Shown piece after piece: positions 11,552 to 22,548 of a stretch of DNA of 64,000 nucleotides (position 1 is the first letter of the stretch; each line of letters begins with the position of its first letter). The position numbers and the translations under genes are program-made. Under the pieces are notes generated by a model. That model was not told where the DNA came from, made no database searches, and saw nothing but the letters and a program-made list of their open reading frames with translations. Origin of the DNA: Purpureocillium takamizusanense. Its lineage: Eukaryota; Ascomycota; Sordariomycetes; Hypocreales; Ophiocordycipitaceae. The DNA lies in the NCBI RefSeq assembly GCF_022605165.1, contig NC_063069.1, forward strand, positions 5,022,001-5,086,000, written 5' to 3'.

Positions 11552-12589
11552 CTATTTGTACATGGTGACATCAACTGCCTTTCGCTCAAACCCTCCCTTG
11601 ATAATGTCCACGGCGCGCTTAGTCGCCTGGTCCAAATCCTCCTTTGGCAGGCCCAGGGCATCGTTTGCCAGACCGTACTTGGCCTCAAAGTTGCCATCGC
11701 CGTTGGGGAAGAAGGTCCGGGTGTAGAGGCAGATTCCGAAACCAAGGTGAGAGCCCTTCTTGAACATGTCCATGCCGCGGGCGTAGCGCGCGGTGTGCTC
11801 TTCGTGTTCAATCTCCCAGTCAGCGTCGGTTGTGCCCATGACGCGGTTCACGCTGTCAAGCATGTCTCGCTGGGAGACGAGGAAGCTGGAGATGTAGAGC
11901 GGCTGGTTGCGCCAGGTGGACAACGTGGGGGACGTGTCGTTCTCATCGTCTGGCAGCTCCTTGAGGCTGAGGAGGGCCTTGACGGCGCGGCCGCACTGCT
12001 CCCAGGTGCTCGTGTTGATGCGCGTCTTGCCGTCGTCGGTAAAGGTGACCTTCCTGTTGGCAAAGTCGAAGCCGTACCAGCCGGGGCCCATGGACAGGGA
12101 GAACTCGTACCAGAAGGAGCAGCACATGGCGACCCAAGAGCTGACGCCCGCCTTCTCTATGGCCACGATGCCGCCCAGCACGGCGGGGCCGGTGAGGTTC
12201 TCCTCCTTGAGCTTCGCGTTGCGGATGTCGGTGCCGTAGCAGTTGGGCATGACCCAGGCGACGCCGGCCTTGGCCGCGGCCTTGATGATCTTGTCCTGGG
12301 AGTCGCGCGGCGCGGTGACGGACATGGAGATGATGAGGAACTGCTGCCCGCGGAGGGCGTCGACCAGGGACTCCTCGTTGTAGTAGTCGACCTTGGCGAC
12401 ATGCACGCCCGCAGGTGGGGGCGAGGACTTGCTGTCGACGCGGGTGATGGCCGTGACGGTGTGCTGGCCCGTGGAGAGCAGCGCTGCGGTGAGGTAGCGG
12501 CCTACCTGGCCGCTGGCGCCGACGATGGCGACGCGGGTGATGCGGTTGGTGAAGCCCGCGGGCTGGTCTTTGGCGTATTTCTGGGCCAT
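11552..12589 (-). CDS. NmrA-like / isoflavone reductase-type NAD(P)-binding protein
   Basis: Single exon, 345 aa, ATG at 12589 to TAG at 11554-11552. The N-terminus carries an atypical short-chain dehydrogenase Rossmann motif, VAIVGASGQVGRYL (Gly24, Gly27 and Gly30 region), followed by ITRVDSK in the position where NADP-preferring members place a basic residue. The sequence then continues with features of the NmrA/PCBER group (FLIISMSVTAPRDSQDKIIKAAAKAGVAWVMPNCYG). Members are either redox sensors such as NmrA or small-molecule reductases; the sequence does not separate these. A TATA-like element lies 186 bp upstream, and the next gene on the same strand is an MFS transporter, which suggests a small metabolic group. 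Confidence 0.88.
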   Translation of the reverse strand: MAQKYAKDQPAGFTNRITRVAIVGASGQVGRYLTAALLSTGQHTVTAITRVDSKSSPPPAGVHVAKVDYYNEESLVDALRGQQFLIISMSVTAPRDSQDKIIKAAAKAGVAWVMPNCYGTDIRNAKLKEENLTGPAVLGGIVAIEKAGVSSWVAMCCSFWYEFSLSMGPGWYGFDFANRKVTFTDDGKTRINTSTWEQCGRAVKALLSLKELPDDENDTSPTLSTWRNQPLYISSFLVSQRDMLDSVNRVMGTTDADWEIEHEEHTARYARGMDMFKKGSHLGFGICLYTRTFFPNGDGNFEAKYGLANDALGLPKEDLDQATKRAVDIIKGGFERKAVDVTMYK

Positions 12590-13352
12590 TTTGATGTGGG
12601 ATACGGGCTTGGATGGGTAGAGCAGCGGCTTTGAACGGAAGGTGCTATGGATTTTCGTTCAGTCAGGAGGGTTTGTTGGTCAGGGGCTTGAGACTTGAGA
12701 TTCAGGATATATGTGTAGACGAATGCTTGAGTTGATGAGGGAGAGTGTCTGCATTGAACGAGCAAAGGCGACACTTATATATACTACAATCCATACACCC
12801 ACTGCTCAAGATATGGTTCCTGCCACGCTCCCATGTTGTTTATGGCAATTGCGTTCAAAGGCATCACGACCGCTAACACCGGACGGCATATCAGCCATCG
12901 GGGGTCCGGAGTCAAGACTTGCCCAATTCGGTAATCCAGCCTCCGCTGCAGCTCCGGCGCCGTCGAGCGGGGCCTCCGTTGCCAGGCCTGGCCCAACAGG
13001 AAGACTGCTGGGGTCTTTAGCGCCGTCTTCGGGGCAGCTTCACTTTTATCTCCGCCGGGCCCGTGGCCTGAGATGCCATCGTCATGGAAGATGCCACGAC
13101 TCGGAGCTCGCACTTTTCGAGATCCGAAGGCGGGGCTGTCGACGGCTTGACGTAGGGGCTGATATCGGTCGTCGGCTGAGTGCGCAGTTTTGCACTTTGT
13201 AAATGATGCAATTGCTTGATGTAACACATTGTGTTGCGTACTGCATCTTCTGAGAGGGGCCTGGCGTGGTAGAGGAGAATGCACGAGTATATTCATCAGC
13301 TCTACGTGCTCCTTGAGCGACCTAGGTCTTTCTTGCGTCATTTCATGTCACA
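12590..13352. other. Intergenic region upstream of the NmrA-type gene
   Basis: About 760 bp between the NmrA-type start and the end of the MFS gene on the same strand. It contains the TATA-like box; nothing else recognised. Minus-strand ORFs across it have no recognisable protein character. Confidence 0.4.
12775..12784 (-). promoter_or_regulatory. TATA-like box of the NmrA-type gene
   Basis: On the minus strand this reads GTATATATAA, 186 bp upstream of the ATG at 12589, the only clear TATA element in this 760-bp promoter. A start-site experiment would be needed to confirm it. Confidence 0.45.
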
Positions 13353-15150
13353 TTATCGTCTTTTTTTCTGCGAAGGTTGCACCTGCACCACCTCCTCGCT
13401 CGTGTCGAGCTCGATCCTTTGCGCCTCTCCGCCCTCCATATCGCCCTGTTCCAGGGTCTCGGACGGCGGCTCGTCCTTGGGTGCCAAACCCCTGTCCTTG
13501 ACAAAGATGGTCCCGAGAAAGCAGAGCCCGATGAGCGGCACCAGGACGATGAAGACGGCGTGGCTCGCCTCCATGTACGCGTCCAGCACCGCGGGCGGCA
13601 CCCCTCCGTCAAAGTCGGGCAGCGCGTACGTCGAATCGGCCAGGTACTTGTACTCGGCCGGCAGGGTCGCGCGCAGCCGGGCCTGCAGGACGGCGGCCGA
13701 GATGGCCAGGCCGCAGGCGCCGCCGGCGCAGCGGTTGAAGTTGCGGTTGGAGATGATGACGGCGCGACGCGACTTGGCCGAGTGCGCCTGCAAGGCGACG
13801 AGGGTTGGCTGAAAGACACAGCCGACGCCGAAGCCTATGACGATGAGGGGTACAACAATGACGCCGGGGTCGGTGGTGCGCTTGTACAGCAGTGTCAGGC
13901 CGGTGCCCCTGCGCGTGTGGTGGTCAGTCCCCGGCTTGCGATTCGGTTCACGGTGACATGCGGCAAAGCGAGGGTGGTGAAGGAACTTACAGCGTCCACA
14001 TCGCGAAGCCGACCTGGATGACGATGCCGTATCGCTTGTGCCGGCTGATCCACAAGCCCGTGAGGGTTGAAATGGTCGACTGCGTAATGAACATGGGGAT
14101 GAGGAGGGAGGCGGACACGATGATGGAGAACTGATGTGCGTTTTGAAGGTACAGGGGCAGGTAGTATACCATGCTCTGGTACACGAGCCCCAGGAGGAAG
14201 CTCTGAAAGAGGAGAACGACGACGACAGGGTTGCGATATACAGTCACTAGCGCGAGTCGCCGTCAGCGAGTGGAGTCTGGTGCAGGATCGCGAAAGCACA
14301 CGTCGCTGGCAAGAAACGAACCTGGCATCATGGGGAGTTTGGCAAGTTTCCACTCGACCAGCACAAACAGAATGAGCGCGACGCCTCCAATGGCAAGCAT
14401 GGAGATGACCATGGGCGAGGCCCAGGGAAAGTAGGCGCCGCCGCCGGAGATGGGGATGAGCAGGAAGATGGTGCCGACCGAGGAGGTGAGGACGCCCATC
14501 CAGTCGACCTTGCCGACGCTCTCGCGAAAGGTGGCCTCGGGCTCCCTGGACGGCAGGTAGCGGTAGGCGAGCAGGCCGTTGAGGGCGCCGAGGGGGGCGA
14601 GCATCCAGAAGAAGCCGCGCCAGGTGGAGCGGGCGACGAAGGCGGCGGCGAGGAAGGGGCCGGTGACGCTGCCGAGGCCGACCATGCTGCCGGTGATGCC
14701 CTGGTACTTGCCGCGCTGCTCGAGGGTGACGACGTCGGAGACGATGATCATGGCGAGGTTGGTGATGCCGCCGCCGCCGACGCCGGCGAGGCCGCGAAAG
14801 GCGTAGAACATGGCGGCGTTGGCGCTCAGGCCGCACAGCAGGTCGGCGAGGGCGAGCAGCAGGACGGCGGAGACGAAGACGGCCTTGCGGCCAAAGATGT
14901 CGGAGGCACGGCCGTAGAGCATCTGGAAGGTGGTGTTGGCGAGGAGGGAGGCGGTGCCGGCCCAGGAGATGGTGGCGCGGGCGTCGAGGTCGGCGGCGAT
15001 GGTGGGCAGCGCCGTGGAGATGCCGTTTTGGTCGATGAAGGAGATGAGCAGGGCGAGGGACAGGATGCTCAGGCAGGAGACGAGCTGGCGCCGCGGGAGG
15101 AGGTTGGACTGGTCGTGCAGGGCCTTTTCGGCCTTGGTCAGCTCCGTCAT
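13353..15150 (-). CDS. MFS multidrug-type transporter
   Basis: Three exons, 15150-14322, 14246-13991 and 13908-13353 (introns 75 and 82 nt), 546 aa ending in TAA. This is a plasma-membrane major facilitator, probably a drug:proton antiporter of the DHA type. The first hydrophobic helix begins near residue 24 (LVSCLSILSLALLISFIDQN). The MFS motif A region reads LYGRASDIFGRKAVF (G...D..GRK), and GYRYLP-type loops and many hydrophobic segments follow. The length and helix count suggest the 14-helix DHA2 group, but I did not count helices rigorously. The C-terminal 60 residues are polar and acidic (cytosolic tail). The neighbouring NmrA-type enzyme makes export of a small metabolite plausible, but no biosynthetic core gene is in the window. 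Confidence 0.9.
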
Positions 15151-16888
15151 GATGATGATGGCAGATGCGGCGGCGACGATGGCGGCACGGAGGAGGAGAC
15201 AGCTGTGCCCGAGGGGTGCATGGTGATGCTAATGATGGTTGTGGTGGTGGTGGTGCTATGCTGTGGGCACGACCAGCAGAGGGGGGAGAGCGATGCCGGT
15301 GAGTTGAGCAGCGTGCTCCGCGGCAAGGGCGGCGATGGTGATGGTGGTGGTGGTGGCGGTGCTCGATTATACGACGTCGAGTGTGACTCTGCGGCTTGCC
15401 ATCTGCATCGTGGGATTAAAGTCGTCTCTACGAATATTGAAAAGGAGACTGACTGGGCACGCGAGCACAAACAATTATTGTAAAAGCGCGCACACCCAAC
15501 GCAACAAACAAACTAGTTATGGACTGACGGGGACAGCGTCATATTAATAAGAGAGCTATTTTCTCTTTTCGTCCCTGCACCACCACCCCAACCGGCACCG
15601 GAATCGGCGAAGGCACCGTCTGGGAATGGTGGTGGTGGTGGTGGTGGTGGTGCACTAGAGAGTGAGAGACTGCGAAAAATTGGGGAAAATTCTCTTGGGG
15701 TCGGTTCAGGGCGATCGGCACTTGTTTCCGAATCCCGCTTTGCCTGGCTTGGCCTGGCTCGGCCTGCCTGCTTACTCGCTTTTTGCTTTGCTTGTCCAGG
15801 ATTTGCGCAACATGAAATCCTGATGGGGTGTCCCGAGCCCGAACCCGGGGCCAAGCAAGCAAGCAAGCCGGCCCCAGAGGGGCCAAGAAAGAATGAAGGC
15901 GGCGAGCGATTCCGCGATCCGCAGCATGACCGGCTACGTCGTACTCGGAAGGACACACACGTACAGAGAGAGTGATGAGAGACTGGCGAGAGCGGGCCAA
16001 TTCTTAACCCAGATCCCCAAAACGGTCCCCGACCAGGTAGGAAAGCAGAAGCGGACGACGCCCGCACGGAGCGGGGGGCTGTGACTCGCCTCCCGTTGAT
16101 CGGAGACCGATGGGGCTGCGCCGAGCGTCGTGCCTCGCTCTCCATACATACGATACGATACGAAGGTAAGTAAGCATCTTGGCCGGAGCCGCCGATCCTT
16201 TTTGTGTAGCGTTTCATTGAAGCAAACAAGAAAAAGCGGTTTCGGCAATTGTCTCACCCGCGTCCGCGTCCGCGGTTCGCTTCCACGCCGATGCGGGTTC
16301 ACAGGGTTCGCGTGTCATGGGCAACAACCAGCAGCACCAAACCACCCAACAAAAAGGAGGAGCAGCGGTTTTGCACAACGTTGACGACCACGCCCTGCGG
16401 CGCGGCAACAAGGAAAAGCAGGAAAAACTTATAAAAATCTTCTGATTCGGCGAGTCGCCCGTTGGGATCCCACTCTTTTCAAGGTCCTTCTTCCCAGCGC
16501 AGGCGGGCGCGGGGCAGCGCCGGTGGGTGGGGCCGGAGCTCCAGCCATTCGGACGCCGGCCGGGCCCCACCAGTTGGCGGACCAAGACCAACAAGGGCAC
16601 CGAAAGCCCAGACCAGCTGCGGCATGTGGGAGAGAACCCGACTCAAAACATTCACTACTCATCAATAACGAATGACATTTCCCACTTCGAACATTTGGTT
16701 CATGGTATAAACTTGCTTGCTTAGCGATTTCGCTTGATGCAAGCGCAGGGCTTGTTATGTGGTCGTTTACTCTCGCTGCTGTGCTGTAAACAAGGTACAG
16801 TATATATATGGACCGTGATGCTCGTCGACAGACTTGCTCCAGTCACACACTGTCGCGCACTCGGCATGTCGCAACAGACCCTCCGCGT
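15151..16888. other. Long intergenic region upstream of the MFS gene
   Basis: 1.7 kb between the MFS start and the end of the SRPK-like gene. It contains three GGT/GTG repeat blocks (annotated separately) and no ORF with recognisable protein character. Confidence 0.45.
15237..15651. repeat. Three GGT/GTG triplet-repeat blocks in the MFS promoter
   Basis: Blocks at about 15237-15255, 15329-15361 (imperfect) and 15628-15651 (eight perfect GGT copies). They lie 90-500 bp upstream of the MFS start. Such purine-rich triplets can form unusual structures or vary in copy number between isolates. Confidence 0.7.
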
Positions 16889-18470
16889 TCAAGATCCCTC
16901 ACCTCTCAACCAAGGGTGAAAGTACGCCTGCAGGCAGGTGAGCCGTTCTTTCGGGCGCCAGCGGAGGACACACTGCAGGAAGTCTAGGAACATGTCCCTG
17001 TTTTTCCCTGCCAACCTAGTCGCCAAAGACTCTAGCCTCGGCTTGGAGGGCAATGGGACAGGCCCATGCCATTGCTCTAGAAAGACATTTCACGGTAGAA
17101 TGAGAAGATGAACAGCAACATTTATTGCGGATGGATGGTACGATGACCAGGTACTCACCCTCATCGTTCCAGTATTTCTTTGCTTCGGCGCTGCTCCTTA
17201 GAAATTCGGGTGGCGGTGGACCGAGAAAGGCCGTCATTGCCGCAAGATGGTGAGCATCGTTCTCCTCCTGACAGTCGTGGTCGTAAATTCGGAACAGGCC
17301 TTCTTTCTCGAGCAGATCCCAGGCCTGATGTAAATCGAAAGACAAAAATTAGTCAACAGGCAGTTAAGCACCATGACAGAATGCGATCGGGGCTGCGTAC
17401 CAGAAGTCCTACGCTCCATGCATCCACGGCTGCTCCCCAAGGCATGTTAAGTATCACCTCAGGTGCTCGATATGGTATCGGCATGGCATTCCCTCGGTGC
17501 TGTCTTCCGATGCGCGCTTGCCCTAAATCGCTAATGGTGAGAGGGCCGGCGCCTCCCAACATATATTGAGAGACGTAGATTGTTACATCACCCGCTTGTT
17601 TTCGCGCAGATGGCGTGTCTACCTCGTTCTCTTCCACCATAGCGAAAACTGAGTCGTCCGTAATGGCAACGAGTAAGTTATCGGCATGGAGATCTGACTT
17701 GATGGTCAGGTATGCGCACTATACTCATTGATTACAGTTCTTTGAATGCGAGAAATGAGTTCTTACCCGTATGGATGGCATCTACTTCATGAAGATACTC
17801 GAGTCCGAGTAGTACTTGGTCCATGGCTCTCAAAACAAGATCCTGTTGAAAGACGGCATCCTTTTGCATTTCCTGCAAAGTCCTCAAGCTCATGCCTAGG
17901 GGTACCATGACAAGCACGTCGTGCTCTCCACATGGGCCCTTGAGCTTGAACGAGTCTTCGAACCGTCGGACATATTCGCGTCCGGGATGGTCACCCAGAC
18001 TGGCCCCAGCTATGTGTCGATAAACCTTGATCTCCTGGTTTTCTTTCAAGGTATGGATATGCACCTTCAAGACCCAGTACTTCTGTTCGCTTGGCACAGG
18101 GAGTGAGTTGAGGGTACAACGTGATTAGAAGTGCAGGAGGAAGGTCAGGCCTTTACCTGAGATCACGCGAAAGCCAAACTGTCGAGCCTGTGCCGTAACC
18201 GAGCTTCGCGACAACCTGGTAGCGGTCCTTGATGACCTCGCCCATTCTCATTGGATAATAGTCATCTTGCTTGTAGAAGGGCAGCCGCTCCTCCTCTACC
18301 TTCTGGCACGGATCGATGATTTCAAATCCACTAGTTGGGAACACACGCGGCCGGAGGTGCATCGTTGGGGGCTGCATGGACAACCTCCGTACATCCATGG
18401 CGGACTTTGAAATAAGACGATGCGGGCGCCATGATAGCCACAAAGAACGACATATCTGCCTCGCCATCAT
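16889..18470 (-). CDS. SRPK-like serine/threonine protein kinase
   Basis: Five exons assembled by frame and splice signals: 18470-18157, 18089-17767, 17693-17401, 17324-17159, 17076-16889 (introns 67, 73, 76, 82 nt), 427 aa ending in TGA. The kinase core is complete: MRMGEVIKDRYQVVAKLGYG with the glycine loop LGYGTGSTVWLSRDL, the ATP lysine in YWVLKVHI, the catalytic loop HTDLHADNLL (restored exactly by splicing exon 2 to exon 3), ISDLGQAR in place of DFG, and APEVILNMPWG. The end has a kinase C-lobe motif (LDFLQCVLRWRPKERLT). YYPMRMGEVI is the signature of SR-protein kinases and their fungus-expanded relatives. At 427 aa without a long spacer, it belongs to the small fungal paralogues rather than the core Sky1-type enzyme. 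The first ATG of the MM pair at 18470 was taken as start; the N-terminal 40 residues are uncertain. Confidence 0.88.
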
Positions 18471-20822
18471 GTTTTCGTATATGCTAACGAGCAAGGCAGG
18501 CCAAAAAGACGGGCGTGGTTTTTCCGGCAGAGAATTGCGGCCTGCGCGACGTCCCTGACGCAGGACTCGGTGAGACACGACCGAATGCAGGGATGAGTCA
18601 ACGAGCCAACTGGCGAATCAGCCAGTCACCCACTCACCAAATCCCTGCCGTGAATTCGCGGAAGTGTGTCCCAAATGCCCCGAGAGCTTGATAAGCCAGT
18701 AAGCAATTGCCCGTGCGCACATGAACTCTCTGCCCGAGCCGATACCACGAGACAGAGAGCTGCGTGTTGGTCAGGTGGTAGAAGTGAGTGAGTTGTCACA
18801 GCCCATACCACACAAACGAACACAGTTTATCGTTCAGTTGCACTGTGATCATCGCTTATAACTAGCTATAGGCAATCCCGTTGAAAACTGCTACAACATC
18901 CATGCATTGCGGAATCACCCCTACCTACATCACAGGTTGATTTCCTCTTTGGCCGAGTTTCTAATCGAGTGGCTCATGACTCTCAGCCAACGTGACGACA
19001 AGATCTGCCGGCATGGTTTCTGATTCTGTGGCGCTGTCTCTCCCGCTCATCGGCAAGGTGTCTTTTGGTAAGAGTCAGGGATGCAAACAAGTGGAAGGGT
19101 GGCATGCGGGTTGCGGCACTTCATGTGGCAGGACAAGCCTGTCCAACTGGATTTGAGTATGCATTCCGCGGACAGAACCGCATGCAACACTGTTTGATAC
19201 TGGAGTTTCTACGTAAGTATCCGACTGCCACTGCCATAAGATGGCGTATGTCATGGCAAAGTCAAGCATTCACTTCATCCTCGTCATGTCTTCTAGTGAC
19301 CGGCATCAACGAACAAGGCAACGAATATGTTTTGAGCAGCTAGCTAGCTATATTGTGCCATCAAGGTGCGCCGCCAGCGTCAACCGGAAACCCGAGATGG
19401 GAAGTCTGAGCTTGCGCCATGGGATCGAAGCTCATGCGAACGGGGAATTGCTTCTACCCATGCTCGCCCATCGCAACGAGACAGCCTCACCATCGACTTA
19501 ACTATCCCTACCAGGCGGCGGTGAGGCTGCCTTCTATCGTTGCGCAGCGTATATAAAAGTGAGTATATATTTGCATATATATATCTGTAGGGCTGGGTTG
19601 CGAAACATTGTCACCCATTCATGCTGTCGATTGTTCTTTCGCGCGCCGTGTATATATGCCAGACGTGGCTTGGGCACGTCCCGCCCCGTGATCCGACGCG
19701 CAACCCCGTGCTCGACCCTTGGCCACTCGAATTGCGTGCTCTGCCCTCGCCTCTGAATCTCGCGGGAGATGAAGAACTCTCAGCCGCAGGTCCGATCCGA
19801 CGATGAGCGGGTGCCAAAGCCCACAGCGGCACACACCAACAACCCATGATGAAAAGTTGCCGTCGAGTCAATCACCCGTCAATCCATTCCGCGTCAAGCC
19901 TCGTCATAGGTGAAGCAACTGCCGGCTTTCATGCAAGACACCACCGACCCTCGTCCCAACAGGCACATTCACAGTCCCTATCGCGTCTCGCCTCAGCTCG
20001 TCACGCTCCTCCTCTTCCTCGTCAAACACATCCTCGAACAACAAGAAACAACGACAGCAACAAGGTCAGGACACAGTAGGGATCCGCCGCCGGCGCCACC
20101 AACGTCCCACCAGGGCCCAACCTCGTGATCAGAGGATACGACGTCACGGACGCAGACTCCTCCTCTCCTCTCTCTCCTTGCAGTTCGACTGCGTCCGTCC
20201 GCCTCCGCCGCACCCGCAAGCCGCAGCCGCAGCGGGACCGCACAACGCCACAGCGAACCAACTTGTTCTAATCTTCCTTGCCTTCTCATTTCACCGCCCG
20301 TCTCCGGACCGGGAGGAGATGCCGCGAGACCCCCCGTAAACGCAAGGGAGGGGGGCCGGGATGGCCCGGGGGTTAGGTATCGTGTTGCCTGGCCCACCAC
20401 CTTTCCCGGTCTCGCAGAGGATTTATTGCCTCGCTCGCATCTCATCACACACACGCTCGCGTAAGTAGAGCAAGGACATACATGCGCATGTCGATGTGAT
20501 CACGATGATACATGCACACGCATTGTAGGGGTCCGAAAGGGTTGTTCTACCTTGTCCTCGGTTGCGCCGATCCAGCCTCGCAGCCAGACAGAAACACATA
20601 AAAGGAGCCATATTCGACCGAACTCCGCCATCGTGGAAGAGAGATCCAACATCTTCTACCTCCTCGACCGATTTCCAGACACGGATGGCCATCATCCCAA
20701 GGCAAAGCTGACACACATACAACATCGCAACTCACCGGCATCTCCCCGCGCAGGCCCCCTTTTCTATCACTTCCTTCATTGTGACAAGTCGCCCACAGCA
20801 GCAACCGCCTACGATAAACGCC
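18471..20822. other. Divergent intergenic region, kinase to lipase
   Basis: 2.35 kb between two divergent genes. Short TA-alternating stretches occur around 19558-19582. No gene supported; ORFs here are short and unlike known proteins. Confidence 0.45.
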
Positions 20823-22307
20823 ATGCGCCTCCTCCTTCTCTCAGTCGCGTCCCTCGCGGCCCTCTCTGCGGCGCAGGCCCCCCTCTCTCCGCAGACCGAC
20901 ACCTTCAACTCCAACTTCGCCCTCACGGCCGCGCAAATCTCCGCCGCCGGCCTCTCCTCCGTCGCGGCCGCCAACGTCGCCATCGCCGCGCGCTTCGAGC
21001 GCTCCAACTGGGCCCCCTCGGGCTCCGTCTTCGCCGACCCCTTCTACCTCAACCTCCCCGCCAACGCTGCCACCGCACCGGCCGGCTCGGTCCTCAAGGT
21101 CGAGGCCTTCACCGACACCACCGGCTACACCATCGCGCCGACGCTCGCCCTCTCGCGCATCATCTACCAGTCCCGCCAGCTCAACGGCTCCCTCGCCCCC
21201 GTCTCCGCCTACATCCTCTGGCCGTACCACCCGCGCCGCAGCCTCGCCGCCCGCCTCAACGGCAGCATCCCCCTCGTGAGCTGGGGCCACGGCTCCGTCG
21301 GCTCCGTCCCCGAGTGCGGGCCCTCGCACATTCGCAACCTCTGGAACCAGTTCTCCGCGCCGTACGAGCTCGCCCTGGCAGGGTATGCCGTCGTCGCGAC
21401 CGACTACGCCGGCCTGGGCGTGCCGTGGTTCCCGCGCAACGACTCCGACGGCCTGTACGGCGTCAACATCACGCATCAGTTCGGCGCATCGGCCGCCGCC
21501 GGCAACGACGTCCTGTACGCCGCGCAGGCCGCCCACGCCGCGTTCCCTGACCTCCTCACGCGCGACTTCGTCGTCGTCGGCCATTCGCAGGGCGGCGGCG
21601 CGGCGTGGGCTGCCGCCGAGCGGCAGTTGACGGCGCAGGTCCCGGGATACCTCGGCGCCGTCGCCGCGGCGCCCCTCACAAACGCCCTCGAAGTTATCCA
21701 GGCCAACCCCGGCCAGGCGCTCGGGTTTATCCTGTCCGCCCGGGGCATCGTCGCCGCGTTCCCCCCCGGTCAGGTGGCGCTCTCAGACATACTGACGACG
21801 GACGGCATCGCGATCATGAGACTCCTCGAGCAGGTGCAAGGCTGCAGCTCCGTCTTCGGGACGCTGCTCGATGGGATCTTTTCCGCGGACCCGACGCGCC
21901 AGCTCCTCAACCCACAACTGCTGTCCAGCTCGCTCGTACAGCGCTATCAGAACCTGACCGGTGCCGGTGGCAAGGACTTCTCTGGCCCCATGCTTGTCGT
22001 CCAAGGAGACGCCGATCCCGCCGTGCCTGAGCCTGTGACGACGCACACCGTCAATCTGACCTGTGCGAGCTACCCCCAGCGTTCTCTGCACTATGTTCGG
22101 GCCCAGAGCGTGGGCCACATCCCAGTCATGTATGCGACGCGGCAGATCTGGCTCGACTGGATTGAGGACCGTTTTGCTGGCGTTACCCCGTCGTCGGGCT
22201 GTTCGTACGAATACATTGGAGGGAACGCGCCGCGGCCGCTGGCACAGTACCAGGGTGACCTGAACTATTTCCTTGAGTATTCGCTGTCGCCATACCAGGT
22301 GGCTTGA
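20823..22307 (+). CDS. Secreted lipase (fungal secretory lipase family)
   Basis: Single exon, 494 aa. The ATG at 20823 is followed by a clear signal peptide (MRLLLLSVASLAALSAAQA, cleavage near residue 19). The alpha/beta-hydrolase nucleophile elbow GHSQGGG places the catalytic Ser at 255. An upstream oxyanion-type VSWGHGSVGSVPECGPS and the typical LIP-family ATDYAGLG and VVQGDADPAVPEP segments (the latter with the catalytic Asp region) and a late GHIPV His are present. Several N-glycosylation sequons (NGS, NDS, NIT, NLT) fit an extracellular protein. This is the secretory-lipase group expanded in fungi that live on animals or decaying matter; it hydrolyses triacylglycerols or other esters outside the cell. 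Confidence 0.92.
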   Translation: MRLLLLSVASLAALSAAQAPLSPQTDTFNSNFALTAAQISAAGLSSVAAANVAIAARFERSNWAPSGSVFADPFYLNLPANAATAPAGSVLKVEAFTDTTGYTIAPTLALSRIIYQSRQLNGSLAPVSAYILWPYHPRRSLAARLNGSIPLVSWGHGSVGSVPECGPSHIRNLWNQFSAPYELALAGYAVVATDYAGLGVPWFPRNDSDGLYGVNITHQFGASAAAGNDVLYAAQAAHAAFPDLLTRDFVVVGHSQGGGAAWAAAERQLTAQVPGYLGAVAAAPLTNALEVIQANPGQALGFILSARGIVAAFPPGQVALSDILTTDGIAIMRLLEQVQGCSSVFGTLLDGIFSADPTRQLLNPQLLSSSLVQRYQNLTGAGGKDFSGPMLVVQGDADPAVPEPVTTHTVNLTCASYPQRSLHYVRAQSVGHIPVMYATRQIWLDWIEDRFAGVTPSSGCSYEYIGGNAPRPLAQYQGDLNYFLEYSLSPYQVA

Positions 22308-22548
22308 GGTTTTTGAAAACTGGTCGCAGGAGCCGTCGGACCTTCATACCAATGTACATAAATTTTGTGATAAAAAAGACTATATAATATATGCAAGTAT
22401 CGCGCCGCTCTGCACCGTCCATTCCTAACCCGCCCTCTATGGTGCCGCAGTCCCTGCAGGCCCAACGCCATCTCTGATCGTGTGTGTATATCCCAGGATA
22501 TCTTGCGACTTATTCTCGTCTCCGCTTCGCTCGCCCTGCGCTCGCGCT
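22308..22548. other. Convergent 3' region
   Basis: 240 bp between the lipase and the glycerol-3-phosphate dehydrogenase, which converge. It has an AT-rich stretch near 22360-22392; terminators expected. Confidence 0.4.

Noticed and set aside
12784..13341. 185-codon minus-strand ORF between the NmrA-type and MFS genes
   Set aside because: Lies in promoter sequence, has no protein-like motifs, and overlaps nothing conserved.
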